Origin: Azospirillum brasilense
GTDB lineage: Bacteria > Pseudomonadota > Alphaproteobacteria > Azospirillales > Azospirillaceae
Direction: 5' to 3'
NCBI RefSeq assembly: GCF_007827815.1
Contig: NZ_VITH01000004.1
Coordinates: forward strand, 124,001-188,000
Length of the DNA stretch: 64,000 bases
The position numbers were made by a program, and so were the translations under genes. A model generated the notes under the pieces. The model saw only the letters and a program-made list of their open reading frames with translations. It did no database searches and was not told the DNA's origin. Of this stretch, positions 43,970 through 54,457 are shown in pieces (the first letter of the stretch is position 1; each line of letters begins with the position of its first letter).

Positions 43970-45328
43970 ATGTCCGTCGCCGTCCGCTTCGCCCCCAGCC
44001 CGACCGGTCTCCTCCACGTCGGCAATGTGCGCCTCGCGCTGGTCAACTGGCTGTTCGCGCGCAAGGCGGGCGGCAATTTCCTGCTGCGCCTCGACGACAC
44101 GGACGAGGAGCGCTCCAAGCCGGAATACGCGGAGGGGATCGAGCGGGACCTGACCTGGCTTGGCCTGACCTGGGACCGCTTCGCGCGGGAGAGCGACCGC
44201 TACGGCCGCTACGACGAGGTGGCGGCGGCGCTGAAGGCCAGCGGGCGGCTCTACCCCTGCTACGAGACGCCGGAGGAGCTGAACCTCAAGCGCGCCAGCC
44301 TCGTCTCGCAGGGCCGCCCGCCGATCTACGACCGCGCGGCGCTCCGCCTGACCGACGCCGACCGCGCCCGCTTCGAATCGGAGGGGCGCACGCCGCACTG
44401 GCGCTTCAAGCTGGAGCACACACCGGTCGAATGGACTGACCTCGTGCGCGGCCCGGTGCATTTCGAAGGGTCGGCGCTCAGTGACCCGGTGCTGATCCGC
44501 GAGGACGGGCGGCCGCTCTACACGCTGACCAGCGTGGTGGACGACGCCGACCTCACCATCACCCACGTCATCCGCGGCGAGGACCACGTCGCCAACACGG
44601 CGGTGCAGATCCAGATCTTCGAGGCGCTCGCGAATATCGAGGGTGGCGGAGCGGTCCCGGTCTTCGCCCATCTGCCGCTGCTGACCGACGCGACGGGACA
44701 GGGCCTGTCGAAGCGGCTGGGCAGCCTGTCCGTGGCCAGCTTGCGCGAGGAGGAGGGGATCGAGCCGATGGCGCTGGCCAGCCTGCTCGCCAAGCTCGGC
44801 ACCTCCGACGCAATCGAGCCGCGGCTGACGCTGGACGAACTGGTGGCCGAGTTCGACATCGCCAAGGTGTCCCGCGCCACCCCGAAGTTCGACCCGGAGG
44901 AGCTGCTGCGGCTGAACGCCCGCATCCTCCACCTGCTGCCCTTCGAGCGGGTCGCCGGGGAGCTGGCTGCGCTCGGCCTGGATGAGGCCGACGCCGCCTT
45001 CTGGGAGGCGGTGCGCCCCAACCTGTCGCGCGTCGCCGAGGCCCGCGACTGGTGGGCGGTGACCCACGCCCCGGTCGCCCCGGCGGCGGACGATCCCGCC
45101 TTCCTGGCCGAGGCGGCGGCCCTGCTGCCGGAAGAGCCGTGGGACCTCTCCACCTGGGGCACCTGGACGGGTGCGGTGAAGGCGAAGACGGGTCGGAAGG
45201 GCAAGGATTTGTTCCTCCCCCTGCGCCGGGCCCTCACCGGGCGGGACCATGGACCGGAATTGAAGAACCTGCTACCCCTGATCGGCCGAACCCGCGCGCA
45301 AAAGCGCCTCGCGGGAGAGACCGCGTAA
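43970..45328 (+). CDS. gltX: Glutamyl-tRNA synthetase
   Basis: GltX charges tRNA-Glu (and in many Alphaproteobacteria also tRNA-Gln). The HIGH-type motif is [12 protein letters not shown] near residue 10, and KMSKS is replaced by LSKRLG near residue 245. The catalytic fold and the C-terminal anticodon-binding region are complete at 452 aa. ATG 43970 is chosen because the family N-terminus is [12 protein letters not shown]. ipdC beside gltX is the known order in A. brasilense. cysS follows by 34 nt. Confidence 0.95.
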   Translation: MSVAVRFAPSPTGLLHVGNVRLALVNWLFARKAGGNFLLRLDDTDEERSKPEYAEGIERDLTWLGLTWDRFARESDRYGRYDEVAAALKASGRLYPCYETPEELNLKRASLVSQGRPPIYDRAALRLTDADRARFESEGRTPHWRFKLEHTPVEWTDLVRGPVHFEGSALSDPVLIREDGRPLYTLTSVVDDADLTITHVIRGEDHVANTAVQIQIFEALANIEGGGAVPVFAHLPLLTDATGQGLSKRLGSLSVASLREEEGIEPMALASLLAKLGTSDAIEPRLTLDELVAEFDIAKVSRATPKFDPEELLRLNARILHLLPFERVAGELAALGLDEADAAFWEAVRPNLSRVAEARDWWAVTHAPVAPAADDPAFLAEAAALLPEEPWDLSTWGTWTGAVKAKTGRKGKDLFLPLRRALTGRDHGPELKNLLPLIGRTRAQKRLAGETA

Positions 45329-45362
45329 AACCGCGAAGACCCCATACAGGAGACATGGCGCC

Positions 45363-46736
45363 GTGCCGCTGGACCTCTACAACACGCTGACCCGCCGCAA
45401 GGAACGCTTCGAGCCGATGACTCCGGACCGGGTGGGCATGTATGTGTGTGGACCCACGGTCTACGACACCGCGCACATCGGCAACGCCCGTCCGGTGGTG
45501 GTGTTCGACCTGCTGTTCCGGCTGCTGCGGCGGCTGTACCCGGCGGTGACCTACGTCCGCAACATCACCGACGTCGACGACAAGATCATCGACCGCTCGC
45601 GCGACAGCGGCGAGCCGATCGAGGCGCTGACCAAGCGCACCGCCGACCTCTACCACGCCGACATGGACGCGCTGAACGCGCTGCGCCCGACCATCGAGCC
45701 GCGCGCCACCCACCATATCTCCCACATGGTCGCGCTGATCGGCCTGCTGATCGAGCGCGGCCACGCCTACGCCGCGGAAGGGCATGTGCTGTTCTCCGTA
45801 CCGTCGATGGCGGAGTACGGGCAGCTCTCCCGCCGCTCGCTGGACGAGATGATCGCCGGCGCACGGGTCGAGGTCGCCCCCTACAAGCGCGACTCCTCCG
45901 ACTTCGTGCTGTGGAAGCCGAGCGCCGCCGACCAGCCCGGCTGGGACAGCCCGTGGGGCCGCGGGCGCCCCGGCTGGCACATCGAATGCTCGGCCATGGC
46001 CAAGGAGCATCTGGGCGTCACCTTCGACATCCACGGCGGCGGGCTGGACCTGATCTTCCCGCACCATGAGAACGAGATCGCCCAGAGCCGCTGCGCCCAC
46101 GGCGGCGAGCCGCTGGCCCGCTACTGGGTCCACAACGGCTTCGTGACCGTCGAGGGCGAGAAGATGTCCAAGTCGCTGGGCAACTTCTTCACCGTGCACG
46201 ATCTGCTGGACGAGTTCCCCGGCGAGGCCATCCGCCTGACGCTGCTGAGCGCCCATTACCGCCAGCCGCTGGACTTCACCGGCGAGGGGCTGAAGCAGTC
46301 CAAGGCGACGCTCGACCGCTGGTACCAGGCGCTGCGCGGCGAGCCCGCCCCGGCGGACGCCGAGCTGCCCTTCGATGTCTTGGCCGCTCTGGAGGACGAC
46401 CTCAACAGCCCGCTCGCCATTTCCCACCTGCACGAGCTGGCCTCGGCGGTGAACAAGGCGGCGGGCGAGGCGGAGAAGGCCGCCGCCAAGGGCGCCCTGC
46501 GCGCCGCCGGAGAGGCGCTGGGCCTGCTCCAGCAGGATCCGGAGGCGTGGTTCCGCTGGGCGCCGAAGGGGGCCGCCGCCCTGTCGGATTCCGACATCCA
46601 GCAGCGCATCGACGACCGCCTGGCCGCCCGCAAGGCCAAGAATTACGCGGAGGCCGACCGCATCCGCAAGGAGCTGGCCGACCTCGGCATCATTCTCGAG
46701 GACGGCCCGCAGGGCACGACCTGGAAGCGCGCCTGA
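45363..46736 (+). CDS. cysS: Cysteinyl-tRNA synthetase
   Basis: CysS (457 aa) charges tRNA-Cys. The zinc and HIGH motifs [16 protein letters not shown] are near residue 28, and KMSKSLGN near residue 264. The [18 protein letters not shown] block carries further zinc ligands. The C-terminal DALR-like helical domain is complete. Start is GTG 45363; the [15 protein letters not shown]-terminus is typical. Probably cotranscribed with gltX. Confidence 0.97.
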   Translation: MPLDLYNTLTRRKERFEPMTPDRVGMYVCGPTVYDTAHIGNARPVVVFDLLFRLLRRLYPAVTYVRNITDVDDKIIDRSRDSGEPIEALTKRTADLYHADMDALNALRPTIEPRATHHISHMVALIGLLIERGHAYAAEGHVLFSVPSMAEYGQLSRRSLDEMIAGARVEVAPYKRDSSDFVLWKPSAADQPGWDSPWGRGRPGWHIECSAMAKEHLGVTFDIHGGGLDLIFPHHENEIAQSRCAHGGEPLARYWVHNGFVTVEGEKMSKSLGNFFTVHDLLDEFPGEAIRLTLLSAHYRQPLDFTGEGLKQSKATLDRWYQALRGEPAPADAELPFDVLAALEDDLNSPLAISHLHELASAVNKAAGEAEKAAAKGALRAAGEALGLLQQDPEAWFRWAPKGAAALSDSDIQQRIDDRLAARKAKNYAEADRIRKELADLGIILEDGPQGTTWKRA

Positions 46737-46835
46737 GCGCCACGCCGGCGGTCATCGGATAAGAGGGGGCTGCGGACGGAACCGCGGCCTTCGCTCCTCC
46801 AAAGGTCCAAGGACCCACGTCTTTCCCACGCAACG

Positions 46836-46869
46836 AAAAAGGCGCCTTCCGCCGTCGCGGAAGGCGCCT
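46836..46869 (-). terminator. Terminator of the DUF779 gene
   Basis: A perfect 13-bp stem (46840-46852 with 46857-46869), loop CGTC, with AAAAA at 46836-46840, a U-run on the minus strand. The remaining 260 nt between cysS and the DUF779 gene hold no gene that I can see. Confidence 0.88.
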
Positions 46870-46996
46870 GAGTTCGGTTCCATATGCACCACCACGCGGG
46901 GGAGCCGGTCTGAACACGGATCAGACCGCCCGGAGGCCGTGCCGACTGGGAAAGTCCCAAAGTCGAATTCTGAATACCGCATTCCACGGAACAGCG

Positions 46997-47380
46997 CTAT
47001 GTCTTTTTCGTCATATCGCCGGGATCGGAGCGCAGCGCCTCCACCTCGCCATCGGAGAACAGGCGGGAGCGGGTGAGAAAGCGCACACCCTCCGGCGCCT
47101 CCAGCGAGAAGCTGGCGCCGCGGCCCGGCACCACGTCGATGATGAGCTGGGTGTGCGACCAGTATTCGAACTGCGCCGCCCCCATGTAGAAGGGACAGCC
47201 GCCGATCTCCCCCAGCCGGACGTCCTGCCCGCCGGGGCGGAACTCCCCGTCCATGAAGCACATCGGCGCGCTGCCGTCGCAGCAGCCGCCGGACTGGTGG
47301 AAGAACAGCGGCCCGTAGAGCCCGCGCAGCTTTTCGATCAGCGCCAGGGCCGCCGGTGTGGCGACGACTCGTTCGACCAT
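46997..47380 (-). CDS. DUF779 family protein
   Basis: The product (127 aa) has Cys-rich conserved blocks: FHQSGGCCDGSAPMCF near residue 27 and IGGCPFYMGAAQFEYW near residue 59, then TQLIIDVVPGRG. Members of this family are usually encoded beside NAD-dependent aldehyde dehydrogenases, as here. The Cys and His residues suggest metal binding, but the function is not known. It follows the aldehyde dehydrogenase gene by 98 nt with a hairpin between. Confidence 0.92.
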   Translation of the reverse strand: MVERVVATPAALALIEKLRGLYGPLFFHQSGGCCDGSAPMCFMDGEFRPGGQDVRLGEIGGCPFYMGAAQFEYWSHTQLIIDVVPGRGASFSLEAPEGVRFLTRSRLFSDGEVEALRSDPGDMTKKT

Positions 47381-47416
47381 GGGCGGACACTCCCGAGTGA
47401 ATGGCCCGTCGGATGA

Positions 47417-47450
47417 GAAAAAGGGCCGGAGGCCGAATGGCCGCCGGCCC
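47417..47450 (-). terminator. Hairpin between the aldehyde dehydrogenase and DUF779 genes
   Basis: GGGCCGG (47423-47429) pairs with CCGGCCC (47444-47450), with a second inner stem GGCC/GGCC. AAAAA at 47417-47422 gives a U-run on the minus strand. It may lower DUF779 expression relative to the dehydrogenase. Confidence 0.6.
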
Positions 47451-47478
47451 AAAGGTCGTCAGGGAGGAGACAAAACGC

Positions 47479-48999
<1,521 letters not shown>

Positions 49000-49252
49000 G
49001 GCGGTTTCCTCCCGAAGCGGATTGCCCGAACTGAATGTCGTGGAATGACGTTTGGCGGGTTGTGCGCCCTGTGTCCGTTCGTCCGATGATCGGTATCCGT
49101 CACAGCGCCCCGCCGTTATCGCGGTTTCGGGGAAGGCCGGTAAATTCGACTTTGGTTGCAGACGCGACCAGCCCCAGATTCGGGACCGACCACCGCCCGT
49201 CCGATGATACCTTGGGCGGAGACCCATCCGTTTCCCGGCGAGACTTCAGGCC

Positions 49253-49660
49253 ATGACGACCGACATCCGGCTGCGCTTCCTCCACCCCTCCGGCGCCATC
49301 GGACCCGGCAAGGTGTCCCTGCTGGAGGAGATCAACCGCACCGGCTCGATCTCCGCGGCGGCGCGGGCGCTCGGCATGTCCTTCCGCCGCGCGTGGTTCC
49401 TGGTGGAAACCATGAACTCCGCCTTCCGCGAGCCGGTGGTGCGCACCAACGTCGGCGGGCGCGAGGGCGGCGGGACCGGCCTGACCGCCTTCGGACAGGA
49501 GGTGATCGCCCGTTACCGCCGCATGGAGGAGGAGGCCCGCCGCGCCGCCGCGCCCCACCTCGCCTGGCTGGACGAGGCGCTGAAACCGGAGGCGGCGTCC
49601 GAAAAAGGCGCGGACTCCGCTGATCCAAAGTCCAATGGCCCGGACTCCGGCGATCCGTAA
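49253..49660 (+). CDS. ModE-like DNA-binding protein without molybdate domain
   Basis: The product (135 aa) is the LysR-like winged helix of ModE: GPGKVSLLEEINRTGSISAAARALGMSFRRAW near residue 19, then NVGGREGGGTGLT. The C-terminal molybdate-binding TOBE domains of full ModE are missing, so molybdate sensing by this chain is unlikely. The tail is short and acidic. It is divergent from the aldehyde dehydrogenase gene and may control it or the cytochrome gene that follows 57 nt later. Confidence 0.88.
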   Translation: MTTDIRLRFLHPSGAIGPGKVSLLEEINRTGSISAAARALGMSFRRAWFLVETMNSAFREPVVRTNVGGREGGGTGLTAFGQEVIARYRRMEEEARRAAAPHLAWLDEALKPEAASEKGADSADPKSNGPDSGDP

Positions 49661-49717
49661 AGTCTCCCTCGACGCCGCGACCTTCCGCCGCGGCGAAACG
49701 AAGGAGGCCCACGACCC

Positions 49718-50113
49718 ATGCGCACCGCCGCCCCCACCGCCGCCCGTACTGCCTTGGCCGCCCTGGTCCTTCTCGCCGCGGCGCCGCTCCCGGCCCTGGC
49801 CGACGGCGATCCGGCGAACGGCGAGAAGCTGTTCCGCCAGTGCAAGGCCTGCCACACGGTGGAGGCGGGCAAGAACCGCGTCGGCCCGACGCTGCACGGG
49901 CTGTTCGGGCGCAAGGCCGGCACCGTGGAGAGCTACGCCAACTACTCCGAGGGGCTGAAGGCCTCCGGCATCGCGTGGGACGCCAAGACGCTCGACCCCT
50001 ATCTCGCCAACCCGAAGGCGGTCATCGCCGACAGCCGCATGGCCTTCGCCGGGGTGGCGAAGCCGGAGGACCGGGCCGACCTGATCGCCTATCTGGAATC
50101 CGCGACGAAGTGA
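49718..50113 (+). CDS. Class I cytochrome c (c2/c550 type)
   Basis: A secreted periplasmic electron carrier (131 aa). The signal peptide ends near ALA at residue 28; the heme-binding CKACH is at 42-46, and the sixth ligand Met is in SRMAFAG. GPTLHGLFGRKAG and the C-terminal DRADLIAYLESATK are typical of mitochondrial-like cytochrome c. An AGGAGG site precedes ATG 49718. It may accept electrons from a dehydrogenase or feed an oxidase; context does not decide. Confidence 0.94.
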   Translation: MRTAAPTAARTALAALVLLAAAPLPALADGDPANGEKLFRQCKACHTVEAGKNRVGPTLHGLFGRKAGTVESYANYSEGLKASGIAWDAKTLDPYLANPKAVIADSRMAFAGVAKPEDRADLIAYLESATK

Positions 50114-50202
50114 GCGCCGGTGGAGCGGAAGCTGGGCGGAACGGGAACCGCGGCGGCGCTGGCCTGTTGCCCGGTTTCCCACACCGCAGCCGGAGACCGG
50201 CC

Positions 50203-50451
50203 ATGACCGACGACCACACCGGGCAGACGACCAGCGAGCCCAAGGAGCCCATCCGCAAGACCGACATCGGGCGGCTGTGCGACGAGCAGAGCGGCGGCGG
50301 CGGGTCCAACCCGGACACGCGCTACCGCGGCATGCCGGGCGGCCATCCCGGCGGTTCCCGCGACGGCGACTGCGATCCGGTGGCGCGCGCCGACCCCGAG
50401 AAGGCGGAACCGGACACCGCCGAGTCCGGGAGCACGCCCGCGCCCCGCTAG
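50203..50451 (+). CDS. Small hydrophilic hypothetical protein (82 aa)
   Basis: A disordered-looking protein rich in Gly, Asp, Pro and Thr: the central SGGGGSNPDTRYRGMPGG has two Cys on either side (RLCDEQ and GDCDPV). It has no signal peptide and no membrane segment. The codon pattern and clear ATG after CCGGCC spacing give only moderate support. I do not recognise the family. It lies between the cytochrome and YqaA-family genes. Confidence 0.55.
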   Translation: MTDDHTGQTTSEPKEPIRKTDIGRLCDEQSGGGGSNPDTRYRGMPGGHPGGSRDGDCDPVARADPEKAEPDTAESGSTPAPR

Positions 50452-50560
50452 GCCGATGGCGTAGCCTTTCCGGGGCCGCCCCGAATTGGTCGTAGCCGCT
50501 GGCCCGGTCCCCCGCTAAAACAGGGGCTCCCTCACCGGCACAACACGGGCTGCGACCGGC

Positions 50561-51139
50561 ATGCTGAAGCGCCTTTACGACTGGACGATGGCCAAGGCGG
50601 CCTCGAAGAACGCCACCACTTGGCTGGCGGGGGTTTCCTTCGCGGAAAGCTCCTTCTTCCCGATCCCGCCGGACATCCTGATGGTGCCGATGGTGCTCGC
50701 CAACCGGCAGGCCGCGTGGCGGATCGCGACGATCTGCACGCTGGCCTCGGTGGTGGGCGGCGTCGCCGGCTACATGATCGGCTTCTTCCTGTACGAGGCC
50801 ATCGGCAAGGCGGTCATCGACTTCTACCACCTGGAAGCCCAGTTCGAGACGCTGCGCCATACCTTCGTCGAATACGGCGCGGAAATTCTCATCATCAAGG
50901 GCATGACGCCCATCCCCTACAAGCTGCTGACCATCACCGCGGGTGTGGCGAAGCTGAACATCTGGGTGTTCATCGGCGCCTCGATCCTGTCGCGGGCCAT
51001 CCGCTTCTATCTGGTCGCCGCCCTGCTCTACTGGTTCGGCGAGCCGGTGCGCGCCTTCATTGAAAAGCGGCTGACCCTGGTCACCACCGCCTTCGCCGTC
51101 GCGCTGATCGGCGGCTTCCTGGCGATCAAGCTGATCTGA
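50561..51139 (+). CDS. YqaA-family (DedA/VTT-like) membrane protein
   Basis: The product (192 aa) has an amphipathic N-terminus and about five hydrophobic segments. FAESSFFPIPPDILMVPMVLA near residue 28 and the KGMTPIPYKLLTITAG block near residue 119 are the conserved re-entrant loops of the DedA/VTT superfamily. Members are linked to lipid flipping and proton-dependent transport. The role of YqaA proteins is not known. ATG 50561 is used. An SDR gene follows after 85 nt. Confidence 0.9.
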   Translation: MLKRLYDWTMAKAASKNATTWLAGVSFAESSFFPIPPDILMVPMVLANRQAAWRIATICTLASVVGGVAGYMIGFFLYEAIGKAVIDFYHLEAQFETLRHTFVEYGAEILIIKGMTPIPYKLLTITAGVAKLNIWVFIGASILSRAIRFYLVAALLYWFGEPVRAFIEKRLTLVTTAFAVALIGGFLAIKLI

Positions 51140-51224
51140 TCCGCCCCGCCGTCGCCACGGCACCGCGACGCCCCGCCGTCCCGTCCTGTTGATGCCGCAG
51201 AAGGCATTGATCGGGAGAGGATGG

Positions 51225-52208
51225 ATGGACAGCGTGCGCGGAGCCGTGGTGGTCGTGACCGGAGCGTCGAGCGGGATCGGGCGAGCCACCGCCCTGACCT
51301 TCGCGCGGGAGGGGGCCAGGCTGGTGCTGGCCGCCCGGCGGGAGGCCCTGCTCGGCGAGGTCGCCGAGGAATGCCGGGAGCTGGGCGGCGAGGCCGAGGT
51401 GGTGCCCACCGACGTCACCGACGCCCAGGCGGTGCTCCGGCTGGCCAACCGGGCAATGCAGCTGTACGGCGGCATCGATGTCTGGGTGAGCAACGCCGGG
51501 GTCGGCGCCGTCGGGCGGTTCGAGGACACGCCGCTGGAGGCGCACCGCCGCGTCGTCGAGACCAACCTGTTCGGCCCCTTGTACGCCGCCCACGCCGTGC
51601 TGCCGCTGTTCCGCCGGCAAGGCCATGGGGTGCTCATCAACACCGTGTCGGTCGGGGCCTGGGCGCCCGCCCCCTACGCCGCCGCCTACGCCGCCAGCAA
51701 GTTCGGGCTGGAGGGGCTTCTGGAAAGCCTGCGGGCGGAGCTGGTCGACGCGCCGGGCGTCCATGTCTGCGGCGTCTACCCGTTCTTCACCGACACGCCG
51801 GGCATGTCGCACGGCGCCAACTACACCGGCCACCAGCTGGACGCGGAAAGCCCCTTCTACGACGACCCTCAGGATGTGGCGGACACCGTGCTGTCCCTCG
51901 CCCTGCGCCCGCGCGCCCAGGCGATGGTCGGGGCGATGACGCCGCTGACCCGGCTGGGGCACGCGGTGGCGCCGCGCCTGATGGAGAAGATCGCCGGCCA
52001 CGGCGCCCACCGCCATTTCAGCCGGACCCCGCCCGCCGCGCCGAGCGACGGGAACCTGTTCAGCCCGGTGGAGCGCGGCCGCGGCGTCACCGGCGGCTTC
52101 CGCACCCCGCCGCCCGGCTGGGTGTCGCCGCTGCTCGTCGCCGGGGTCGCGGCCGCCGCCGCTGCGGCCTACGCCGGCTACGCGCGGAGCAAGAACGGAA
52201 ACCACTGA
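51225..52208 (+). CDS. Short-chain dehydrogenase with C-terminal membrane anchor
   Basis: A Rossmann-fold SDR (327 aa). The cofactor motif TGASSGIG is near residue 13, NAG near residue 90, and the catalytic YAASK near residue 157. After the catalytic domain (to about 250) a Pro/Gly-rich linker leads to a hydrophobic Ala-rich segment (SPLLVAGVAAAAAAAYAGYA) and a basic end, so the enzyme is probably tail-anchored. GGAGAGG lies before ATG 51225. The substrate is unknown. Confidence 0.9.
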   Translation: MDSVRGAVVVVTGASSGIGRATALTFAREGARLVLAARREALLGEVAEECRELGGEAEVVPTDVTDAQAVLRLANRAMQLYGGIDVWVSNAGVGAVGRFEDTPLEAHRRVVETNLFGPLYAAHAVLPLFRRQGHGVLINTVSVGAWAPAPYAAAYAASKFGLEGLLESLRAELVDAPGVHVCGVYPFFTDTPGMSHGANYTGHQLDAESPFYDDPQDVADTVLSLALRPRAQAMVGAMTPLTRLGHAVAPRLMEKIAGHGAHRHFSRTPPAAPSDGNLFSPVERGRGVTGGFRTPPPGWVSPLLVAGVAAAAAAAYAGYARSKNGNH

Positions 52209-52275
52209 GGGCTTTGAGTTCGGGAACGGGTTGGTCCAGAATGCCGGCCCGTTCCCCCAAGCCCCCGAGTCCATC

Positions 52276-53151
52276 ATGCCGAAGCCGACGACCCCGCGCG
52301 GCCGTCCGCCCGTCCCCTCCCCTGCCCGCTCCCCGCGTCCGGGTCCTCCCCACGCCGGCAAGGATCCGCGCCGGGACGGGCCACGCGAGGAGCCGGGCCG
52401 GGAAGTGGGCAAGCTGTTCCGCGTCGCCGGCCTGTCCGCCGTCTCCGCCCTGTTCGCCCACGACGCGGCGCGGGTGGAGCGGCTGTTCTTCGAGGAGCGG
52501 CTGAAGGCGAAGACCGGCGACTTCTGCAAGGCGATGGCGGCGGCGCGCCGGCCCTACCGCATGGTGGAGGCCGACGAGCTGGCCAAGGTCGCCGGAACGG
52601 TGCTGCACGGCGGGGTGGTCGCGCTGATCGCGCCGCGCCCGGTGCCGGCCTTCGACGTGGAGGCGGCGAAGCGCTGGGCGGCGGACGGGCAGCCGCTGCT
52701 GATCCTCGACGGGGTCGGCAACCCGCACAATCTGGGCGCCATCCTGCGCACCGCCGCCTTCTTCGGCCTGCGGCGCGTCGTGGTCTCGGACCATCCCGGA
52801 CAGGCCCTGCCGTCGGAGTCCGCCTACCGCGTCGCCGAAGGCGGCTTCGAGTGGGTGGAACTGTACCGGGCGGCCAACCTGCCGGCGGTCCTGAAGCGGC
52901 TGCGCGAGTCCCACCGGGTGGCCGGGACGGCGCTGGGCCGCGGCCGGGCGGTGGTCACCGACCCGGCGGCCCTCGCCACCGGGGACCGGCCTGCCGCCGT
53001 CGTGCTGGGCAACGAGGAGGACGGGCTTCCGCCCGCCACCCTCGCCGCCTGCGAGGACATCCTGACCCTGCCCGGCACCGGCCGCATCCAGTCGCTGAAC
53101 GTCGCGGCGACCGCGGCGATCCTCATCCACGCGCTGGCCAAGCCGGGCTGA
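52276..53151 (+). CDS. TrmH/SpoU-family RNA 2'-O-methyltransferase
   Basis: The product (291 aa) has a basic Pro-rich leader, a SpoU substrate-binding domain (VAGLSAVSALFAHDAARVERLF) and the SPOUT knot: LDGVGNPHNLGAILRTAAFFG near residue 154, VVLGNEEDGLP near residue 252 and IQSLNVAATAA at the end. It uses SAM to methylate a ribose in rRNA or tRNA; the site cannot be told from sequence. ATG 52276 is preferred over 52231. It is convergent with the sigma-1.1-like gene, 12 nt away. Confidence 0.9.
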   Translation: MPKPTTPRGRPPVPSPARSPRPGPPHAGKDPRRDGPREEPGREVGKLFRVAGLSAVSALFAHDAARVERLFFEERLKAKTGDFCKAMAAARRPYRMVEADELAKVAGTVLHGGVVALIAPRPVPAFDVEAAKRWAADGQPLLILDGVGNPHNLGAILRTAAFFGLRRVVVSDHPGQALPSESAYRVAEGGFEWVELYRAANLPAVLKRLRESHRVAGTALGRGRAVVTDPAALATGDRPAAVVLGNEEDGLPPATLAACEDILTLPGTGRIQSLNVAATAAILIHALAKPG

Positions 53152-53163
53152 CGGTTTGGCGGG

Positions 53164-53607
53164 TCAGCCGCCCAGGGCGATGATCAGCACCAGCGCCACC
53201 ACCAGGACCGAGACGATGGGCAGCATGTCCACCCCGTCGCGGTCCCAGGTCGGCGCCCGACGGGAGCCGTGATGCGCGCCGTGGGCGTGGCCCAGCCCCT
53301 CGTCGGCCCAGCCATGTTCGGACGGGCGGGCGCCGGGGGCTGACACCGCGGGCGCCGCCGGGCTGGCGATGGTGACCACGCCGGCCCCGCGCTCATAATC
53401 TCCGCCGCCGCGCGGTCGCTTCAGCCGCTCGTCGGTCAGCTCCACGTCGATGCCCGCGGCCTCCAGCCGCTCCACCACGACGGCGACCTCCTCCGGGGTC
53501 ATCGTCTCCACCGGCACGTCCTGGCCGAGCTGCTCGATGCCGAGCCGGTTGCCGTGCTTGCGCCCCTTGTCGATCAGGCGCTGGAGGGTGGCGTCGTCGA
53601 TCGTCAT
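53164..53607 (-). CDS. Stand-alone sigma-70 region-1.1-like domain with C-terminal membrane anchor
   Basis: Residues 1-58 (ATLQRLIDKGRKHGNRLGIE, then TMTPEEVAVVVERLEAAGIDV) resemble region 1.1 of the primary sigma factor, the acidic domain that occupies the RNA polymerase DNA channel. No other sigma region is present. A low-complexity linker (His, Gly, Ala, Pro; about 60-125) leads to one hydrophobic helix at the C-terminus (LPIVSVLVVALVLIIALGG). The total is 147 aa. GGGAGA precedes ATG 53607. It may hold polymerase or another partner at the membrane; that is inference. It is divergent from msrA. Confidence 0.75.
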   Translation of the reverse strand: MTIDDATLQRLIDKGRKHGNRLGIEQLGQDVPVETMTPEEVAVVVERLEAAGIDVELTDERLKRPRGGGDYERGAGVVTIASPAAPAVSAPGARPSEHGWADEGLGHAHGAHHGSRRAPTWDRDGVDMLPIVSVLVVALVLIIALGG

Positions 53608-53771
53608 CGTATTCTCCCGCGGTTCCACCTTGGACTGAACATTCCGAAGGGTAAACAGGCGGGGCCGCGGAAGGCTCCCTTGCAAAGGCGGCAACTTGCC
53701 TCCGGGGCGGGGCGACCCGACATAATCCCCAAGTCCCCATCCCCAATTCCTACGCCATCGGAGAGGCCGAG

Positions 53772-54413
53772 ATGCTCGGAATGTTCATGCGCAAGCCCCT
53801 GGCGCTGCCCAGCGCGGCGGAGGCCCTGCCCGGGCGCGACACGCCGGTTCCCGTGCCGCCGCGCCACCACGTCAACGGCAACCCGTTGACCCCGCCCTAT
53901 CCGGAGGGTCTGGAGGTCGTCGACGTCGGGCTCGGCTGTTTCTGGGGGGCGGAGCGCAAGTTCTGGAAGGTGCCGGGCGTCTGGACGACCATGGTCGGCT
54001 ATCAGGGCGGCCACACCCCCAACCCGACCTATGAGGAGGTCTGCTCCGGCCGCACCGGCCACACCGAGGTGGTGCGCGTCGTCTACGACCCGGCCAAGGT
54101 CGGGTTCGAGGAGCTGCTGCGCGTCTTCTGGGAAGCGCACGACCCGACCCAGGGTATGCGCCAGGGCAACGACGTCGGCACCCAGTACCGCTCGGCCATC
54201 TACACCCACAGCGAGGCCCAGCGCGCCGCCGCCGAGGCCAGCCGCGAGTCCTATCAGGCCCGCCTGCAGCAGGCCGGCTTCGGCCCGGTGACGACGGAGC
54301 TGCGCGAGGCCCCGCCCTTCTACTACGCCGAGGACTACCACCAGCAGTATCTGTCCAAGAATCCCGCAGGCTATTGCGGGCTGGGCGGCACCGGGGTGAG
54401 CTGCGTCGGGTGA
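53772..54413 (+). CDS. msrA: Peptide methionine sulfoxide reductase A
   Basis: MsrA reduces the S form of methionine sulfoxide in proteins. The active-site GCFWGAE is at residues 55-61 with the catalytic C56; [16 protein letters not shown] and GHTEVVRV follow. Resolving Cys are in GYCGLGG and VSCVG at the end. The length (213 aa) is typical of the E. coli type, with an N-terminal extension and no signal peptide. GGAGAGG lies before the ATG. Faces the unknown paralogue gene at its end. Confidence 0.95.
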   Translation: MLGMFMRKPLALPSAAEALPGRDTPVPVPPRHHVNGNPLTPPYPEGLEVVDVGLGCFWGAERKFWKVPGVWTTMVGYQGGHTPNPTYEEVCSGRTGHTEVVRVVYDPAKVGFEELLRVFWEAHDPTQGMRQGNDVGTQYRSAIYTHSEAQRAAAEASRESYQARLQQAGFGPVTTELREAPPFYYAEDYHQQYLSKNPAGYCGLGGTGVSCVG

Positions 54414-54457
54414 CCGGCACGGGGTGAGAGGGGACGGGGCGCCCGCTGGTCGGACGC

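Noticed and set aside
43990-44030. HVGN in place of HIGH in GltX as a sign of a degenerate enzyme.
   Set aside because: Such variants are common in bacterial GluRS, and the rest of the protein is intact.
43571-45250. An upstream in-frame extension of ipdC that would run through gltX.
   Set aside because: The known IpdC N-terminus is at ATG 43570, and the extension is antisense to gltX.
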